DNA of 64,000 bases from Actinomadura opuntiae (GTDB taxonomy: Bacteria; Actinomycetota; Actinomycetes; Streptosporangiales; Streptosporangiaceae). The DNA lies in the NCBI RefSeq assembly GCF_030283205.1, contig NZ_JASNWF010000021.1, positions 145,565 to 209,564 of the forward strand, in the 5' to 3' direction. Below are positions 50,490 to 58,694 of this stretch, piece after piece. The notes under the pieces are model-generated. The model ran no database searches and was not told the origin of the DNA. It worked only from the letters and a program-made list of their open reading frames with translations. Every line of letters starts with the position of its first letter. Positions within the stretch are counted from its first letter, which is position 1. The translations under genes and the position numbers were made by a program.

Positions 50490-51668
50490 ATGCTGCGCTG
50501 GTTGACCGCGGGGGAGTCCCATGGCCAGGCCCTGACCGCGATCGTGGAGGGGCTGCCGGCCGGCGTGCGCGTGACCTCGGGGGACATCGCCGAGGACCTG
50601 CGCCGCCGGCGGCTCGGCCATGGGCGGGGCGCCCGGATGAAGTTCGAGCAGGACCAGGTGACGATCCTCGGCGGCGTCCGGCACGGGGTGACGCTCGGCG
50701 GGCCGGTCGCGATCCAGGTCGGCAACACCGAGTGGCCCAAGTGGGAGACGGTCATGGCGGCCGACCCCGTGGACCCCGACGTCCTCGCCGCGCAGGCGCG
50801 GAACGCGCCGCTGTCGCAGCCGCGCCCCGGCCACGCCGACCTCGTCGGCATCCAGAAGTACGGCTTCGACGACGCGCGGCCCGTCCTGGAGCGGGCGAGC
50901 GCGCGGGAGACGGCGGCGCGGGTCGCGCTCGGCACCGTCGCCAGGGCGTTCCTGAAGCAGGCGCTCGGCGTGGACGTGCTGAGCCACGTGATCGCGCTCG
51001 GCGAGGTCGAGGCGCCCGCCGGGGTGCTGCCCGGCCCGGACGACCTCGCCGCCGTCGACGAGAGCCCGGTCCGCTGCTACGACGCCGGCGCGTCCGCCGC
51101 GATGGTCGCGCACATCGACGAGATGAAGAAGGCCGGCGACACCGTCGGCGGCGTCGTGGAGGTGCTCGCCTACGGCCTGCCGCCGGGCCTCGGCAGCCAC
51201 GTCCACTGGGACCGGCGGCTCGACTCGCGGCTCGCCGGCATCCTCATGGGCATCCAGGCGATCAAGGGCGTCGAGGTCGGCGACGGGTTCACCACCGCGC
51301 GGCGCCCCGGCTCGCAGGCGCACGACGAGATCGACAACACCCCCGAGGGGATCCGCCGCCGCACCAACCGGGCCGGCGGCATCGAGGGCGGCATGACCAC
51401 CGGCGAGGTGCTGCGGGTCCGCGCCGCGATGAAGCCGATCTCCACCGTCCCGCGCCGGCTCGACACCATCGACGTGCGGACCGGCGAGCCCGCCAAGGCC
51501 ATCAACCAGCGCAGCGACGTCACCGCGGTGCCCGCCGCCGGCGTCGTCGCCGAGGCGATGGTCGCGCTGGTGCTGGCGGACGCGGCGCTGGAGAAGTTCG
51601 GTGGCGACTCCGCCGAGGAGACCGCCCGCAACCTGCGGGGATACCTGTCCTCGCTCACCATCAAGTGA
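50490..51668 (+). CDS. aroC: Chorismate synthase
   Basis: 392 aa. It catalyses the last shikimate-pathway step, EPSP to chorismate with reduced FMN. Signatures: WLTAGESHGQALTAIVEGLP at the N-terminus, GRGARMKFEQDQV, SARETAARVALG and TNRAGGIEGGMTTGE. Full length. First gene of aroC-aroK-aroB-aroQ, the normal actinobacterial order, with a leaderless promoter. Confidence 0.97.
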   Translation: MLRWLTAGESHGQALTAIVEGLPAGVRVTSGDIAEDLRRRRLGHGRGARMKFEQDQVTILGGVRHGVTLGGPVAIQVGNTEWPKWETVMAADPVDPDVLAAQARNAPLSQPRPGHADLVGIQKYGFDDARPVLERASARETAARVALGTVARAFLKQALGVDVLSHVIALGEVEAPAGVLPGPDDLAAVDESPVRCYDAGASAAMVAHIDEMKKAGDTVGGVVEVLAYGLPPGLGSHVHWDRRLDSRLAGILMGIQAIKGVEVGDGFTTARRPGSQAHDEIDNTPEGIRRRTNRAGGIEGGMTTGEVLRVRAAMKPISTVPRRLDTIDVRTGEPAKAINQRSDVTAVPAAGVVAEAMVALVLADAALEKFGGDSAEETARNLRGYLSSLTIK

Positions 51669-51697
51669 CGCTGCCAAGTGAAGTGGACACGCCGGCT

Positions 51698-52210
51698 ATG
51701 ACGCGACCGAAGGCCGTCCTGATCGGGCCGCCCGGATCGGGCAAGACCACCGTCGGCACCGCCCTCGCCGAGCGGCTCGGCGTGGCGCTGCGCGACACCG
51801 ACGCCGACACCGAGGCGGTGGCCGGCAAGCCGATCGGCGAGATCTTCATCGACGACGGCGAGGAGCGGTTCCGCGAGCTGGAGCGCGCCGCCGTCGCCGC
51901 CGCGCTGGCCGAGCACGAGGGCGTCGTGGCCCTGGGCGGCGGCGCCGTCCTCACCGCCGAGACGCAGGAGCTGCTCGCCGGGCACACCGTCGTCTACCTC
52001 AAGGTCGGGCTGTCGGAGGCGATCAAGCGGGTCGGGCTCGCGTCGGCGCGCCCGCTGCTGGTGCTGAACCCGCGCAGCCAGATGCGCAAGCTGCTGGAGG
52101 AGCGGCTCCCGATCTACGAGCGGCTCGGCACCGTGCACGTCGACACCGACGGGCGCGCGCCCGCCGACATCGTCGAGGAGATCGCCAAGGCCCTGGAGGC
52201 GGGGGCGTGA
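51698..52210 (+). CDS. aroK: Shikimate kinase
   Basis: 170 aa. Walker A GPPGSGKT at 10-17, the shikimate-binding Asp/Glu region (LRDTDADTEAVAGKPIGEIF), GGGAV near the middle and the lid RPLL...R...R. It phosphorylates shikimate with ATP. 29 nt after aroC; GTGA overlap with aroB. The Shine-Dalgarno is weak, suggesting translation depends on aroC. Confidence 0.95.
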   Translation: MTRPKAVLIGPPGSGKTTVGTALAERLGVALRDTDADTEAVAGKPIGEIFIDDGEERFRELERAAVAAALAEHEGVVALGGGAVLTAETQELLAGHTVVYLKVGLSEAIKRVGLASARPLLVLNPRSQMRKLLEERLPIYERLGTVHVDTDGRAPADIVEEIAKALEAGA

Positions 52211-53280
52211 CGCACGCGCGGGTCCATGTCGGCGGCGCCGACCCCTACGACGTCGTCATCGGGACGGGCGTCCTCGCCGAACTGCCCGCGATGGTCGGCG
52301 ACCGCGCCCGGACGGTCGCGGTCGTGCACGCCGAGGGCCTCCCCGAGATCGCGCGCCCGGTCTGCGGCGCCCTGGAAGAGGCCGGCTACACGGTGCGCGC
52401 GCTGCCCGTCCCGGACGGCGAGGCCGCCAAGGAGGTCGGCGTGCTCGCCGGGCTCTGGTCGTCGTTCGCCCGCGCCGGGATGACTCGCACCGACGTCGTC
52501 GTCGGCGTCGGCGGCGGCGCCACCACCGACCTCGCCGGGTTCGCGGCGGCGTCGTGGCTGCGCGGGGTGCGGGCGGTGCTCGTCCCGACCACGCTGCTCG
52601 GCATGGTGGACGCGGCGGTCGGCGGCAAGACCGGCATCAACGTCCCCGAGGGCAAGAACCTCGTCGGCGCCTTCCACCCGCCCGCCGGCGTGCTGTGCGA
52701 CCTCGCCACCCTCGTCACGATGCCGCACGAGGACTACATCAGCGGCCTCGCCGAGATCATCAAGGCCGGGTTCATCGCCGACCCGGCGATCCTCGACCTG
52801 GTCGAGGCCGACCCGGAGGGCGCCGCGTCCCCCGCCGGCCCCCACACCCGCGAGCTGGTCGAACGCGCGATCCGGGTGAAGGCGGGCGTGGTCTCCGCCG
52901 ACCTGAAGGAGAGCGGCCTGCGCGAGATCCTCAACTACGGGCACACCCTCGCGCACGCCATCGAGAAGGCCGAGGACTACAAGTTCCGGCACGGCCACGC
53001 CGTCGCCATCGGGATGGTCTACGCCGCCGAGCTCGCCCGCCTCGCCGGGCGGCTGCCCGCCGACGTCGTCCGGCGGCACCGCGACGTCCTCACCTCCGTC
53101 GGCCTGCCCGTCTCCTACGCCGCGGACTGGTCCGGCCTGCGCGAGACCATGACGATCGACAAGAAGTCGCGCGGCGCGACCCTGCGGTTCGTCGTCCTGG
53201 ACGGCCTCGCCGAGCCCGGCCGCCTGGAGGGCCCCGACGAGGACCTGCTCGCCGCCGCGTACCGGGAGGTCGCCCGATGA
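52207..53280 (+). CDS. aroB: 3-dehydroquinate synthase
   Basis: 357 aa. NAD+ and zinc dependent cyclisation of DAHP to dehydroquinate. Motifs: VVVGVGGGATTDLAGFAAA, VPTTLLGMVDAAVGGKTGIN, the zinc ligands Glu in GLAEIIK and His in LNYGHTLAHA and RHGHAVAIGM, and the closing DKK. Complete. GTG start overlaps aroK; 85 nt before aroQ. Confidence 0.96.
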   Translation: MTHARVHVGGADPYDVVIGTGVLAELPAMVGDRARTVAVVHAEGLPEIARPVCGALEEAGYTVRALPVPDGEAAKEVGVLAGLWSSFARAGMTRTDVVVGVGGGATTDLAGFAAASWLRGVRAVLVPTTLLGMVDAAVGGKTGINVPEGKNLVGAFHPPAGVLCDLATLVTMPHEDYISGLAEIIKAGFIADPAILDLVEADPEGAASPAGPHTRELVERAIRVKAGVVSADLKESGLREILNYGHTLAHAIEKAEDYKFRHGHAVAIGMVYAAELARLAGRLPADVVRRHRDVLTSVGLPVSYAADWSGLRETMTIDKKSRGATLRFVVLDGLAEPGRLEGPDEDLLAAAYREVAR

Positions 53281-53284
53281 CCGC

Positions 53285-53304
53285 AGCGGAGCGCCAGCGG
53301 AGCG
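53285..53304 (+). repeat. Short repeat flanking aroQ (left copy)
   Basis: AGCGGAGCGCCAGCGGAGCG; recurs at 53916-53935 with one difference on the other side of aroQ. A GC-rich intergenic repeat type common in actinobacteria. Confidence 0.6.
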
Positions 53305-53313
53305 AGGATCGTC

Positions 53314-53347
53314 GGGCGACCCCGCTGCGGGGGTCCGGGGGTCGCCC
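53314..53347 (+). other. Hairpin between aroB and aroQ
   Basis: GGGCGACCCC (53314-53323) and GGGGTCGCCC (53338-53347), 10-nt perfect arms with a 14-nt loop. It sits just before the aroQ ribosome site (GGAAAGGAGA), so it could attenuate read-through. Confidence 0.5.
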
Positions 53348-53365
53348 CCCGGAAAGGAGAGTTCG

Positions 53366-53818
53366 ATGAGTCACGTGCTCGTCCTTAACGGGCCGAACCT
53401 CGGGCGGCTCGGCAGCCGCGAGCCCGACGTGTACGGGTCGACCACGTTCGAGGACCTCGCCGTCCTCTGCCGCGACACCGGCCGCCGCCTGGGCCTCGAC
53501 GTCGACGTCCGGCAGACCGACGACGAGGCCGAGCTCGTCCGCTGGGTGCACGAGGCCGCGGACGCGCGCATGCCGATCGTCCTCAACCCGGCCGCCTTCA
53601 CGCACTACTCCTACGCGCTGCGCGACGCCCTCGCCCAGCGCACCGCGCCGCTCATCGAGGTGCACATCAGCAACCCGGCCGCCCGCGAGGAGTTCCGCCA
53701 CAACTCCGTCGTCGCGGCCGTCGCCACCGGCACCATCGCCGGCTTCGGCATGATGTCCTACGTCCTCGCCCTCCAGGCCGTCGCCGAACTCCTCGCCGAA
53801 ACCCCCGCCCCCCACTAA
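53366..53818 (+). CDS. aroQ: 3-dehydroquinate dehydratase, type II
   Basis: 150 aa, type II (dodecameric) enzyme. Active-site residues in order: Arg18, Tyr23 (SREPDVYG), Asn74 and His80 (NPAAFTHYS), His100-Ile-Ser-Asn (EVHISN) and Arg111. It dehydrates dehydroquinate to dehydroshikimate. ATG 53366 after GGAAAGGAGAG. Last gene of the aro block here. Confidence 0.96.
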   Translation: MSHVLVLNGPNLGRLGSREPDVYGSTTFEDLAVLCRDTGRRLGLDVDVRQTDDEAELVRWVHEAADARMPIVLNPAAFTHYSYALRDALAQRTAPLIEVHISNPAAREEFRHNSVVAAVATGTIAGFGMMSYVLALQAVAELLAETPAPH

Positions 53819-53825
53819 CCCCCGG

Positions 53826-53935
53826 CCCTCACCGCACAAGGCACCGCCCGCACTCGCCCGCCCGCCCGAGCGGTGACCCTCACCGCACGAGGCGGCGCCT
53901 CCACGCGGTGCCCGGAGCGGAGCGCCGGCGGAGCG
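53826..53935 (+). repeat. Repeat cluster after aroQ
   Basis: Direct repeat CCCTCACCGCACAAGGC (53826-53842) and CCCTCACCGCACGAGGC (53877-53893), 51 bp apart, followed by the right copy of the aroQ-flanking repeat (53916-53935). It lies at the junction where the usual aroQ-pepP neighbourhood is interrupted. Confidence 0.6.
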
Positions 53936-53946
53936 GAGGGCTCCGC

Positions 53947-54525
53947 CTAGAGGTCGTCCTGGACGGCGTTCCTGGTCATGTCCTTGAGCTCGGCGACGAC
54001 GTCGTCGAGGGGGGCGACGTCGCGGTGGGCGCGGCACAGGATCGTGGCGCCCTCGACGGCGGCGACGATGAGGCGGGCCAGGCGGGCGGCGCGGTCGTCG
54101 GGGACGCCGGCGTTGCCGAGGCCGGTGGCGAGGGTGTCCTGCCAGCGGTCGAAGGCCGCCGCCGCGGCGGCGGCCAACTGCGGCGCGTCGTCGTGGCTCT
54201 CGACGGTGACGGCGACGATCGGGCAGCCGGCGCGGAACTCGCTCTTGATCAGCACCTGCCGCCACCAGCCGACGAAGGCGTCCACGGCGGACGCGGCGTC
54301 GCCGCCCTCGGTCGCGGCGAGGATGCCGGCGTTGAGGAACTCCCCGGCGTAGCGGACGGCCTCCTCGGCGAGCTGCGCCTTGCCGTCCGGGAAGTGGTGG
54401 TAGATCGACCCGCGCGGCGCGCCGCTGTGCGCGATGACGTCGCGGAACCCGGTGCCGCTGTAGCCGCGCTCGCGGAAGAGGTAGGCGGCGCTGCGCACCA
54501 TGCGTTCCCGGCTGTCGGTCCCCAT
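53947..54525 (-). CDS. TetR-family regulator
   Basis: 192 aa. HTH near 20-48 (YSGTGFRDVIAHSGAPRGSIYHHF, the AcrR/LmrA-like subgroup with PRGSIYHHFP) and a TetR_C-type ligand domain with CPIVAVTVES. ATG 54523-54525 is chosen; the frame extends 12 codons upstream into an operator site. Divergent from the thioesterase gene with three similar palindromes between them; likely a repressor of that gene and itself. Confidence 0.88.
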   Translation of the reverse strand: MGTDSRERMVRSAAYLFRERGYSGTGFRDVIAHSGAPRGSIYHHFPDGKAQLAEEAVRYAGEFLNAGILAATEGGDAASAVDAFVGWWRQVLIKSEFRAGCPIVAVTVESHDDAPQLAAAAAAAFDRWQDTLATGLGNAGVPDDRAARLARLIVAAVEGATILCRAHRDVAPLDDVVAELKDMTRNAVQDDL

Positions 54526-54532
54526 GCCCCGA

Positions 54533-54608
54533 TTATGACATTCATCATAAGCTTCTCGCATTGACCATGACGGTCGTCATACACAACGGTGCTTATGACG
54601 GACGTCAT
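54533..54608. promoter_or_regulatory. Triple TetR operator array
   Basis: Three related dyads of form ATGAC-N4-GTCAT: ATGACATTCATCAT (54535-54548, inside the longer TTATGA...TCATAA), ATGACGGTCGTCAT (54567-54580) and ATGACGGACGTCAT (54595-54608), starting 32 and 28 bp apart. They cover both promoters of the divergent genes. Confidence 0.7.
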
Positions 54609-54627
54609 ACCTGGAAGGGAGCGGACC

Positions 54628-55083
54628 ATGGCGGGCACGGCGACCATGGCGGGCCTCGAGCAGTTGAAGGCGCTGATCAACAAGGGCGCCGAGGAGGGGT
54701 ACGGGATCGGCGCGCTGCTCGGCATGGCGGCCGAGGAACTGGAGCCGGGACGGGTTGTCTTCTCGCTGGAACCCCGCACCGACTTCAGCAACCCGCTCGG
54801 CACCGTGCACGGCGGGGTGCTGTCCACGCTGCTGGACTCGGCGATGGGCTGCGCGGTGCACACGTCGCTGCCCGAAGGCGCCGGCTACACGACGCTGGAG
54901 CTGAAGGTCAACTTCGTCCGTGCGGTGCCGCTGGAGGGTGGCAGGCTGACCTGCGAGGGAACAACGGTCCATGTCGGACGGAAGGTCGCGACCGCCGAGG
55001 GGCGGATCGTGAACCAGGACGGCAAGCTCGTCGCGCACGGCACCACGACCTGCATGATCTTCCCGCCGGCTACCGGCCAGTAG
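54628..55083 (+). CDS. PaaI-type hotdog-fold thioesterase
   Basis: 151 aa. The hotdog motif NPLGTVHGGVLSTLLDSAMG carries the GxxHGG signature of PaaI/YiiD-like acyl-CoA thioesterases; a helix with TTLELKVNFVRA follows. It hydrolyses CoA thioesters. ATG 54628 with GGAAGGGA; upstream ATG in the operators is rejected. Likely repressed by the divergent TetR. Confidence 0.85.
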   Translation: MAGTATMAGLEQLKALINKGAEEGYGIGALLGMAAEELEPGRVVFSLEPRTDFSNPLGTVHGGVLSTLLDSAMGCAVHTSLPEGAGYTTLELKVNFVRAVPLEGGRLTCEGTTVHVGRKVATAEGRIVNQDGKLVAHGTTTCMIFPPATGQ

Positions 55084-55086
55084 GGT
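55081..55086 (+). promoter_or_regulatory. Minus-10 box of crotonase gene
   Basis: TAGGGT overlaps the TAG stop of the thioesterase gene; the start codon GTG 55116 is 29 nt further with AAGGAG at 55104-55109, so this transcript would have a short leader. Confidence 0.4.
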
Positions 55087-55115
55087 CTGCTCAGGCACCG
55101 ACGAAGGAGACCAGC

Positions 55116-55781
55116 GTGATCGACCTGCAGCGCGACGGCGACGTCCACATCCTGCGCTTCGACGCCGGCGAGAACCGGTTCAGCCCCGACTTCCTCAGCG
55201 CCGTCGAGGGCGCGCTCGACGCCCTGGAGAAGAACGAGGGGCCCGGCGCCCTGGTCACCACCGGGACCGGCAAGTTCTACTCCAACGGCCTCGACCTGGA
55301 CTGGCTCGGCGCCCACGGCGACGAGTTCGCGCCGTACCTGGGCCGCGTCCACGCCCTGTACGCGCGGCTGCTGGAGCTGCCGATGCCGACGGTCGCCGCG
55401 CTGAACGGGCACGCGTTCGCGGGCGGCGGCATGCTGGCGCTCGCCCACGACTTCGCCGTCATGCGGACCGACCGCGGCTACTTCTGCCTGCCCGAGGTCG
55501 ACCTCGGCATGTCGTTCACGCCCGGGATGAACGCGCTGATCGAGGCGCGGCTGCCGCGGCGGACGGCGCACGAGGCGATGATCACGGGCCGCCGGTACAC
55601 CGCGGACCAGGCGATGGCGGCCGGGATCGTGCAGCGGACCGCGGACGAGGCGGGCGTGCTGCCCGCCGCGCTGGAGCTGGCCCGGTCGCTCGCCGGCAAG
55701 GACGGCACGGTGGTCGGCAAGATCCGCGCCGACCTGTACCGGCCGGCGCTGCAGGCGCTGCGCGGCCCGGCACTGGGGTGA
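55116..55781 (+). CDS. Enoyl-CoA hydratase/isomerase family, enoyl-CoA isomerase-like
   Basis: 221 aa, shorter than typical hydratases (about 260). Crotonase fold: TTGTGKFYSNGLDLDWLG (CoA/oxyanion loop), AFAGGGMLALAHDFAVMRTD and LPEVDLGMSF. The first hydratase Glu (in GGG-x-E-L-A) is replaced by Leu, while the Glu of PEVDLG stays, the pattern of delta3,delta2-enoyl-CoA isomerases. So isomerisation of unsaturated acyl-CoA is more likely than hydration. Follows a thioesterase. Confidence 0.8.
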   Translation: MIDLQRDGDVHILRFDAGENRFSPDFLSAVEGALDALEKNEGPGALVTTGTGKFYSNGLDLDWLGAHGDEFAPYLGRVHALYARLLELPMPTVAALNGHAFAGGGMLALAHDFAVMRTDRGYFCLPEVDLGMSFTPGMNALIEARLPRRTAHEAMITGRRYTADQAMAAGIVQRTADEAGVLPAALELARSLAGKDGTVVGKIRADLYRPALQALRGPALG

Positions 55782-55887
55782 ACGGGCGCGGGCCCCGGGC
55801 GGGGCGGCGGGCCCTCGCCCCGGCGGGCGGCGCGGAGTAGGTTACGTTCGACTGGAATCTGATTCGGTTTTACGGAAGGGACGCCGG

Positions 55888-56937
55888 ATGCGCATCGGGA
55901 TGGGGCTCAACTACGCGGGCGGCTTCAAGGAGACCGTCGACGAGCTGGCCGACTTCGAGAAGGCCGGCCTCGACATCGTCTACGTGCCGGAGGCGTACAG
56001 CTTCGACGCGGTGAGCCAGATGGGCTACATCGCGGCCAAGACCGAGCGGCTGGAGATCGGGTCCGGCATCCTCAACATCTACTCGCGGACGCCGACCGCG
56101 ATCGCGCAGACCGCCGCCGGGCTGGACTACGTCTCCGACGGCCGGTTCACGCTCGGCATCGGCGCGTCCGGGCCGCAGGTCATCGAGGGCTTCCACGGCG
56201 TCCCCTACACCGCGCCGCTCGGCCGCACCCGCGAGATCATCGAGATCTGCCGCAAGGTGTGGCGGCGCGAGCGCGTCCAGCACGACGGCAAGTACTACAC
56301 GCTGCCGCTGCCCGCCGAGCGGGGCACCGGGCTCGGCAAGGCCCTCAAGATCATCAACCACCCGGTGCGCGCGGACATCCCGGTCATGGTCGCCGCGATC
56401 GGCCCGAAGAACGTCGAGCTGACCGCCGAGATCGCCGACGGCTGGGAGCCGATCTTCTACATGCCGGAGAAGGCCGCCGACGTGTGGGGCGCCTCGCTCG
56501 CGGCCGGCAAGGCCAAGCGCGACCCCTCGCTCGGCGAGCTGGACGTCGTCGGCCAGGCCGCGCTCGCCATCGGCGACGACGTGCAGGGCTACCTGGAGTT
56601 CGGCCGCCCGATGGCCGCGCTCTACATCGGCGGCATGGGCGCCAAGGGCAAGAACTTCTACAACGACCTCGCCCGCCGGTACGGCTTCGAGAAGGAGGCC
56701 GAGGAGATCCAGGACCTCTACCTGGACGGCAAGAAGGACGAGGCCGCCGCGAAGGTCCCGCAGGAGCTGCTGGAGAAGATGTCGCTGATCGGTTCGGAGG
56801 GCCACGTCCGCGAGCGGCTCGCCGCGATGAAGGAGTCCGGCATCACGACGCTGAACGTGTCGCCGATCGCCGGCGACCACAAGGGCCGCATCGCCCTCAT
56901 CGAGAAGGTCAAGCAGATGGCCGCCGACCTCGGCTAG
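55888..56937 (+). CDS. LLM-class F420-dependent oxidoreductase
   Basis: 349 aa luciferase-like TIM barrel. MRIGMGLNYAGGFKETVDEL at the start, GSGILNIYSRTPTAIAQTAAGLD, FTLGIGASGPQVIEGFHG and VAAIGPKNVELTAEIADGW are typical of the F420-dependent branch found in mycobacteria and relatives. Reduces or oxidises an unknown substrate (often fatty or aromatic). ATG after GGAAGGGA. Convergent with the amine oxidase through a shared hairpin. Confidence 0.88.
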   Translation: MRIGMGLNYAGGFKETVDELADFEKAGLDIVYVPEAYSFDAVSQMGYIAAKTERLEIGSGILNIYSRTPTAIAQTAAGLDYVSDGRFTLGIGASGPQVIEGFHGVPYTAPLGRTREIIEICRKVWRRERVQHDGKYYTLPLPAERGTGLGKALKIINHPVRADIPVMVAAIGPKNVELTAEIADGWEPIFYMPEKAADVWGASLAAGKAKRDPSLGELDVVGQAALAIGDDVQGYLEFGRPMAALYIGGMGAKGKNFYNDLARRYGFEKEAEEIQDLYLDGKKDEAAAKVPQELLEKMSLIGSEGHVRERLAAMKESGITTLNVSPIAGDHKGRIALIEKVKQMAADLG

Positions 56938-56944
56938 CCGCTTC

Positions 56945-57006
56945 GTTGACTTGCGGCGAGCCGTCGCCATGCGCGCTGCCATGACGACGACTCGCCGCAA
57001 GTGAAC
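56945..57006. terminator. Bidirectional hairpin terminator
   Basis: GTTGACTTGCGGCGAG (56945-56960) and CTCGCCGCAAGTGAAC (56991-57006): 16-nt arms with one mismatch (12 perfect at the core) around a 30-nt loop that itself pairs CGTCG/CGACG. Ends both convergent genes. Confidence 0.7.
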
Positions 57007-57018
57007 GCGGTTCGGGCG

Positions 57019-58524
57019 TCAGAGCGCGGCGTGGACCTCCTTGGCGACGCGCTCGCCGGAGCGGACCGCGCCGTCCATGTAGCCGGTCCAGTAGTCGGAC
57101 GTCTCGGTGCCCGCCCAGTGGATCGGCCCGCACGGCGCGCGCAGCGCCTCGCCGAAGCCGGTCAGGACGCCGGGCGGGGCGATGCCGACGGGGCCGCCGC
57201 CGCTCCAGATCTCGTTGTCCCAGCGCTGGAACGCCGTCCGCACCGGGCTCTTGGCCTTGTCGCCGTAGAAGTTCGCGAACGAGGCCAGGCCCGCGGCCCG
57301 CACCTCGTCGGCCGACGCGCCGTCCAGCTTGCGGATGTTGGCCTGGTTCATGAAGCCCATCATGATGCCGCGCGACCCGTCCGGCGGGCTGTTGTCGAAC
57401 GTCGCGTCGATCGCGCCGCTGTCGGAGACGGCCTGCCCGGTCAGCCCGTCCGCCCGCCAGAACGGGGTGTCGTAGACGGCGACGAACTTGCAGACCGACC
57501 CCATCGGGTAGCGCTGCATCAGCTGCGCGCGGCCCGCGGGCAGCGCCGGCGAGAAGTCGATCTTCCCGGCGATCGCGGGGGACATCGCGACGACGACCCG
57601 CTTGGCCGACACCGTGAGGCCGTCGGCGGTCACGGTGACGCCGCCGCCCTCCGTCGAGATCGCCCGGACCGCCGTGTTGTAGCGGATGACGTCGCCGAGC
57701 TTGGCGGCGAGCCGGACGGGCACCTCCTGCGACCCGCCGACGAACCGGGACTCCTGCCCGCCGCCCTTGGTGTCGATGAGCCGGTCGACCGTGCCGGGGT
57801 TGCTCTCGTTGCCCGCCGACGCGATGTAGTTCAGGACGTACAGCAGCGACACGTCCTGCGAGCGCACCGACAGCGTGGAGCTGATGAACTCGTCCATCAG
57901 GAACCGCGCGCCGCTGCTCAGCGAGTTGGACCGCGACCAGGTGTAGAAGGTCTGCGCGTCCCACTCCTCGGCCTTGGCGGCCTTCCACGGCTGCCCGACC
58001 GGGACGTCCTTGGCCATGCTCCCGAGCTTGAGGAGCGCGACCTCGAGGTCGACCACGCCCCAGTCGGGCGGGACCGCCCCCAGGACGCCGTCGGTGGCGT
58101 AGAGGGACCGCTGGCCGTTGCGGTAGTAGACGTTCTTGCCCGTGTTGTAGGTGGGGAAGGTGCCGACGCCCATGTCCTTGGCGAGCGCGGCGATGCGGTC
58201 CTGCGTCGGGCCGATGAACTCGGCGCCGCCCTCGCTGGTGGTGCCGTCGCCGAGCGGCATGCCGTAGACCCGGCCGCCGGGCCGCTCGCGGGCCTCCAGG
58301 ACGAGCACGGACCGGCCGGCGGCGATCAGGTCGCGGGCGGCGGCGAGCCCGGAGAGCCCGGCGCCGACGATCACCACGTCGGCGGTGGCGGTCTGGGCCA
58401 GGGGGGCCGCCGGGGCGGCGGCGGTCCTGGCGGCGGCGGCCGGCGCCGCGGCCGCGGAGACCACGGCTCCGGCAGCGGTGAGCGCGCCTGTTCCGAGCAA
58501 TCTGCGACGGCTGACTCGGGTCAC
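57019..58524 (-). CDS. Flavin monoamine oxidase, Tat-exported
   Basis: 501 aa. Twin-arginine signal SRRRLLGTGA at 5-14 with an Ala-rich stretch to about 45, then VVIVGAGLSGLAAARDL at 50-66 (FAD), EARERPGGRV at 78-87 and a C-terminal HWAGTETSDYWTGYMDGAVRSG. A monoamine or putrescine oxidase-like enzyme working outside the membrane, giving aldehyde, ammonia and H2O2. GTG 58522-58524 with GGAGGG upstream; family similarity does not extend further. Confidence 0.88.
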   Translation of the reverse strand: MTRVSRRRLLGTGALTAAGAVVSAAAAPAAAARTAAAPAAPLAQTATADVVIVGAGLSGLAAARDLIAAGRSVLVLEARERPGGRVYGMPLGDGTTSEGGAEFIGPTQDRIAALAKDMGVGTFPTYNTGKNVYYRNGQRSLYATDGVLGAVPPDWGVVDLEVALLKLGSMAKDVPVGQPWKAAKAEEWDAQTFYTWSRSNSLSSGARFLMDEFISSTLSVRSQDVSLLYVLNYIASAGNESNPGTVDRLIDTKGGGQESRFVGGSQEVPVRLAAKLGDVIRYNTAVRAISTEGGGVTVTADGLTVSAKRVVVAMSPAIAGKIDFSPALPAGRAQLMQRYPMGSVCKFVAVYDTPFWRADGLTGQAVSDSGAIDATFDNSPPDGSRGIMMGFMNQANIRKLDGASADEVRAAGLASFANFYGDKAKSPVRTAFQRWDNEIWSGGGPVGIAPPGVLTGFGEALRAPCGPIHWAGTETSDYWTGYMDGAVRSGERVAKEVHAAL

Positions 58525-58681
58525 GGGGAATCCCTCCAGGGACGTCCGGTGCGGGGGGACGGGGCGGGATGAAACGATCACTCGCGGACGCACGCTAGGC
58601 CACCCGCGACCGGGAAGTCGAGCGATTCTCATGTTCTGTGACCGCGTCGAGACGGGCGGGCCGCCCCGCGGCCGGGTGCTC

Positions 58682-58687
58682 TAGAGT
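58682..58687 (+). promoter_or_regulatory. Leaderless minus-10 box of pepP-like gene
   Basis: TAGAGT, 7 nt, ATG 58695; excludes an in-frame start 19 codons upstream. Confidence 0.6.
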
Positions 58688-58694
58688 CCTGGCC

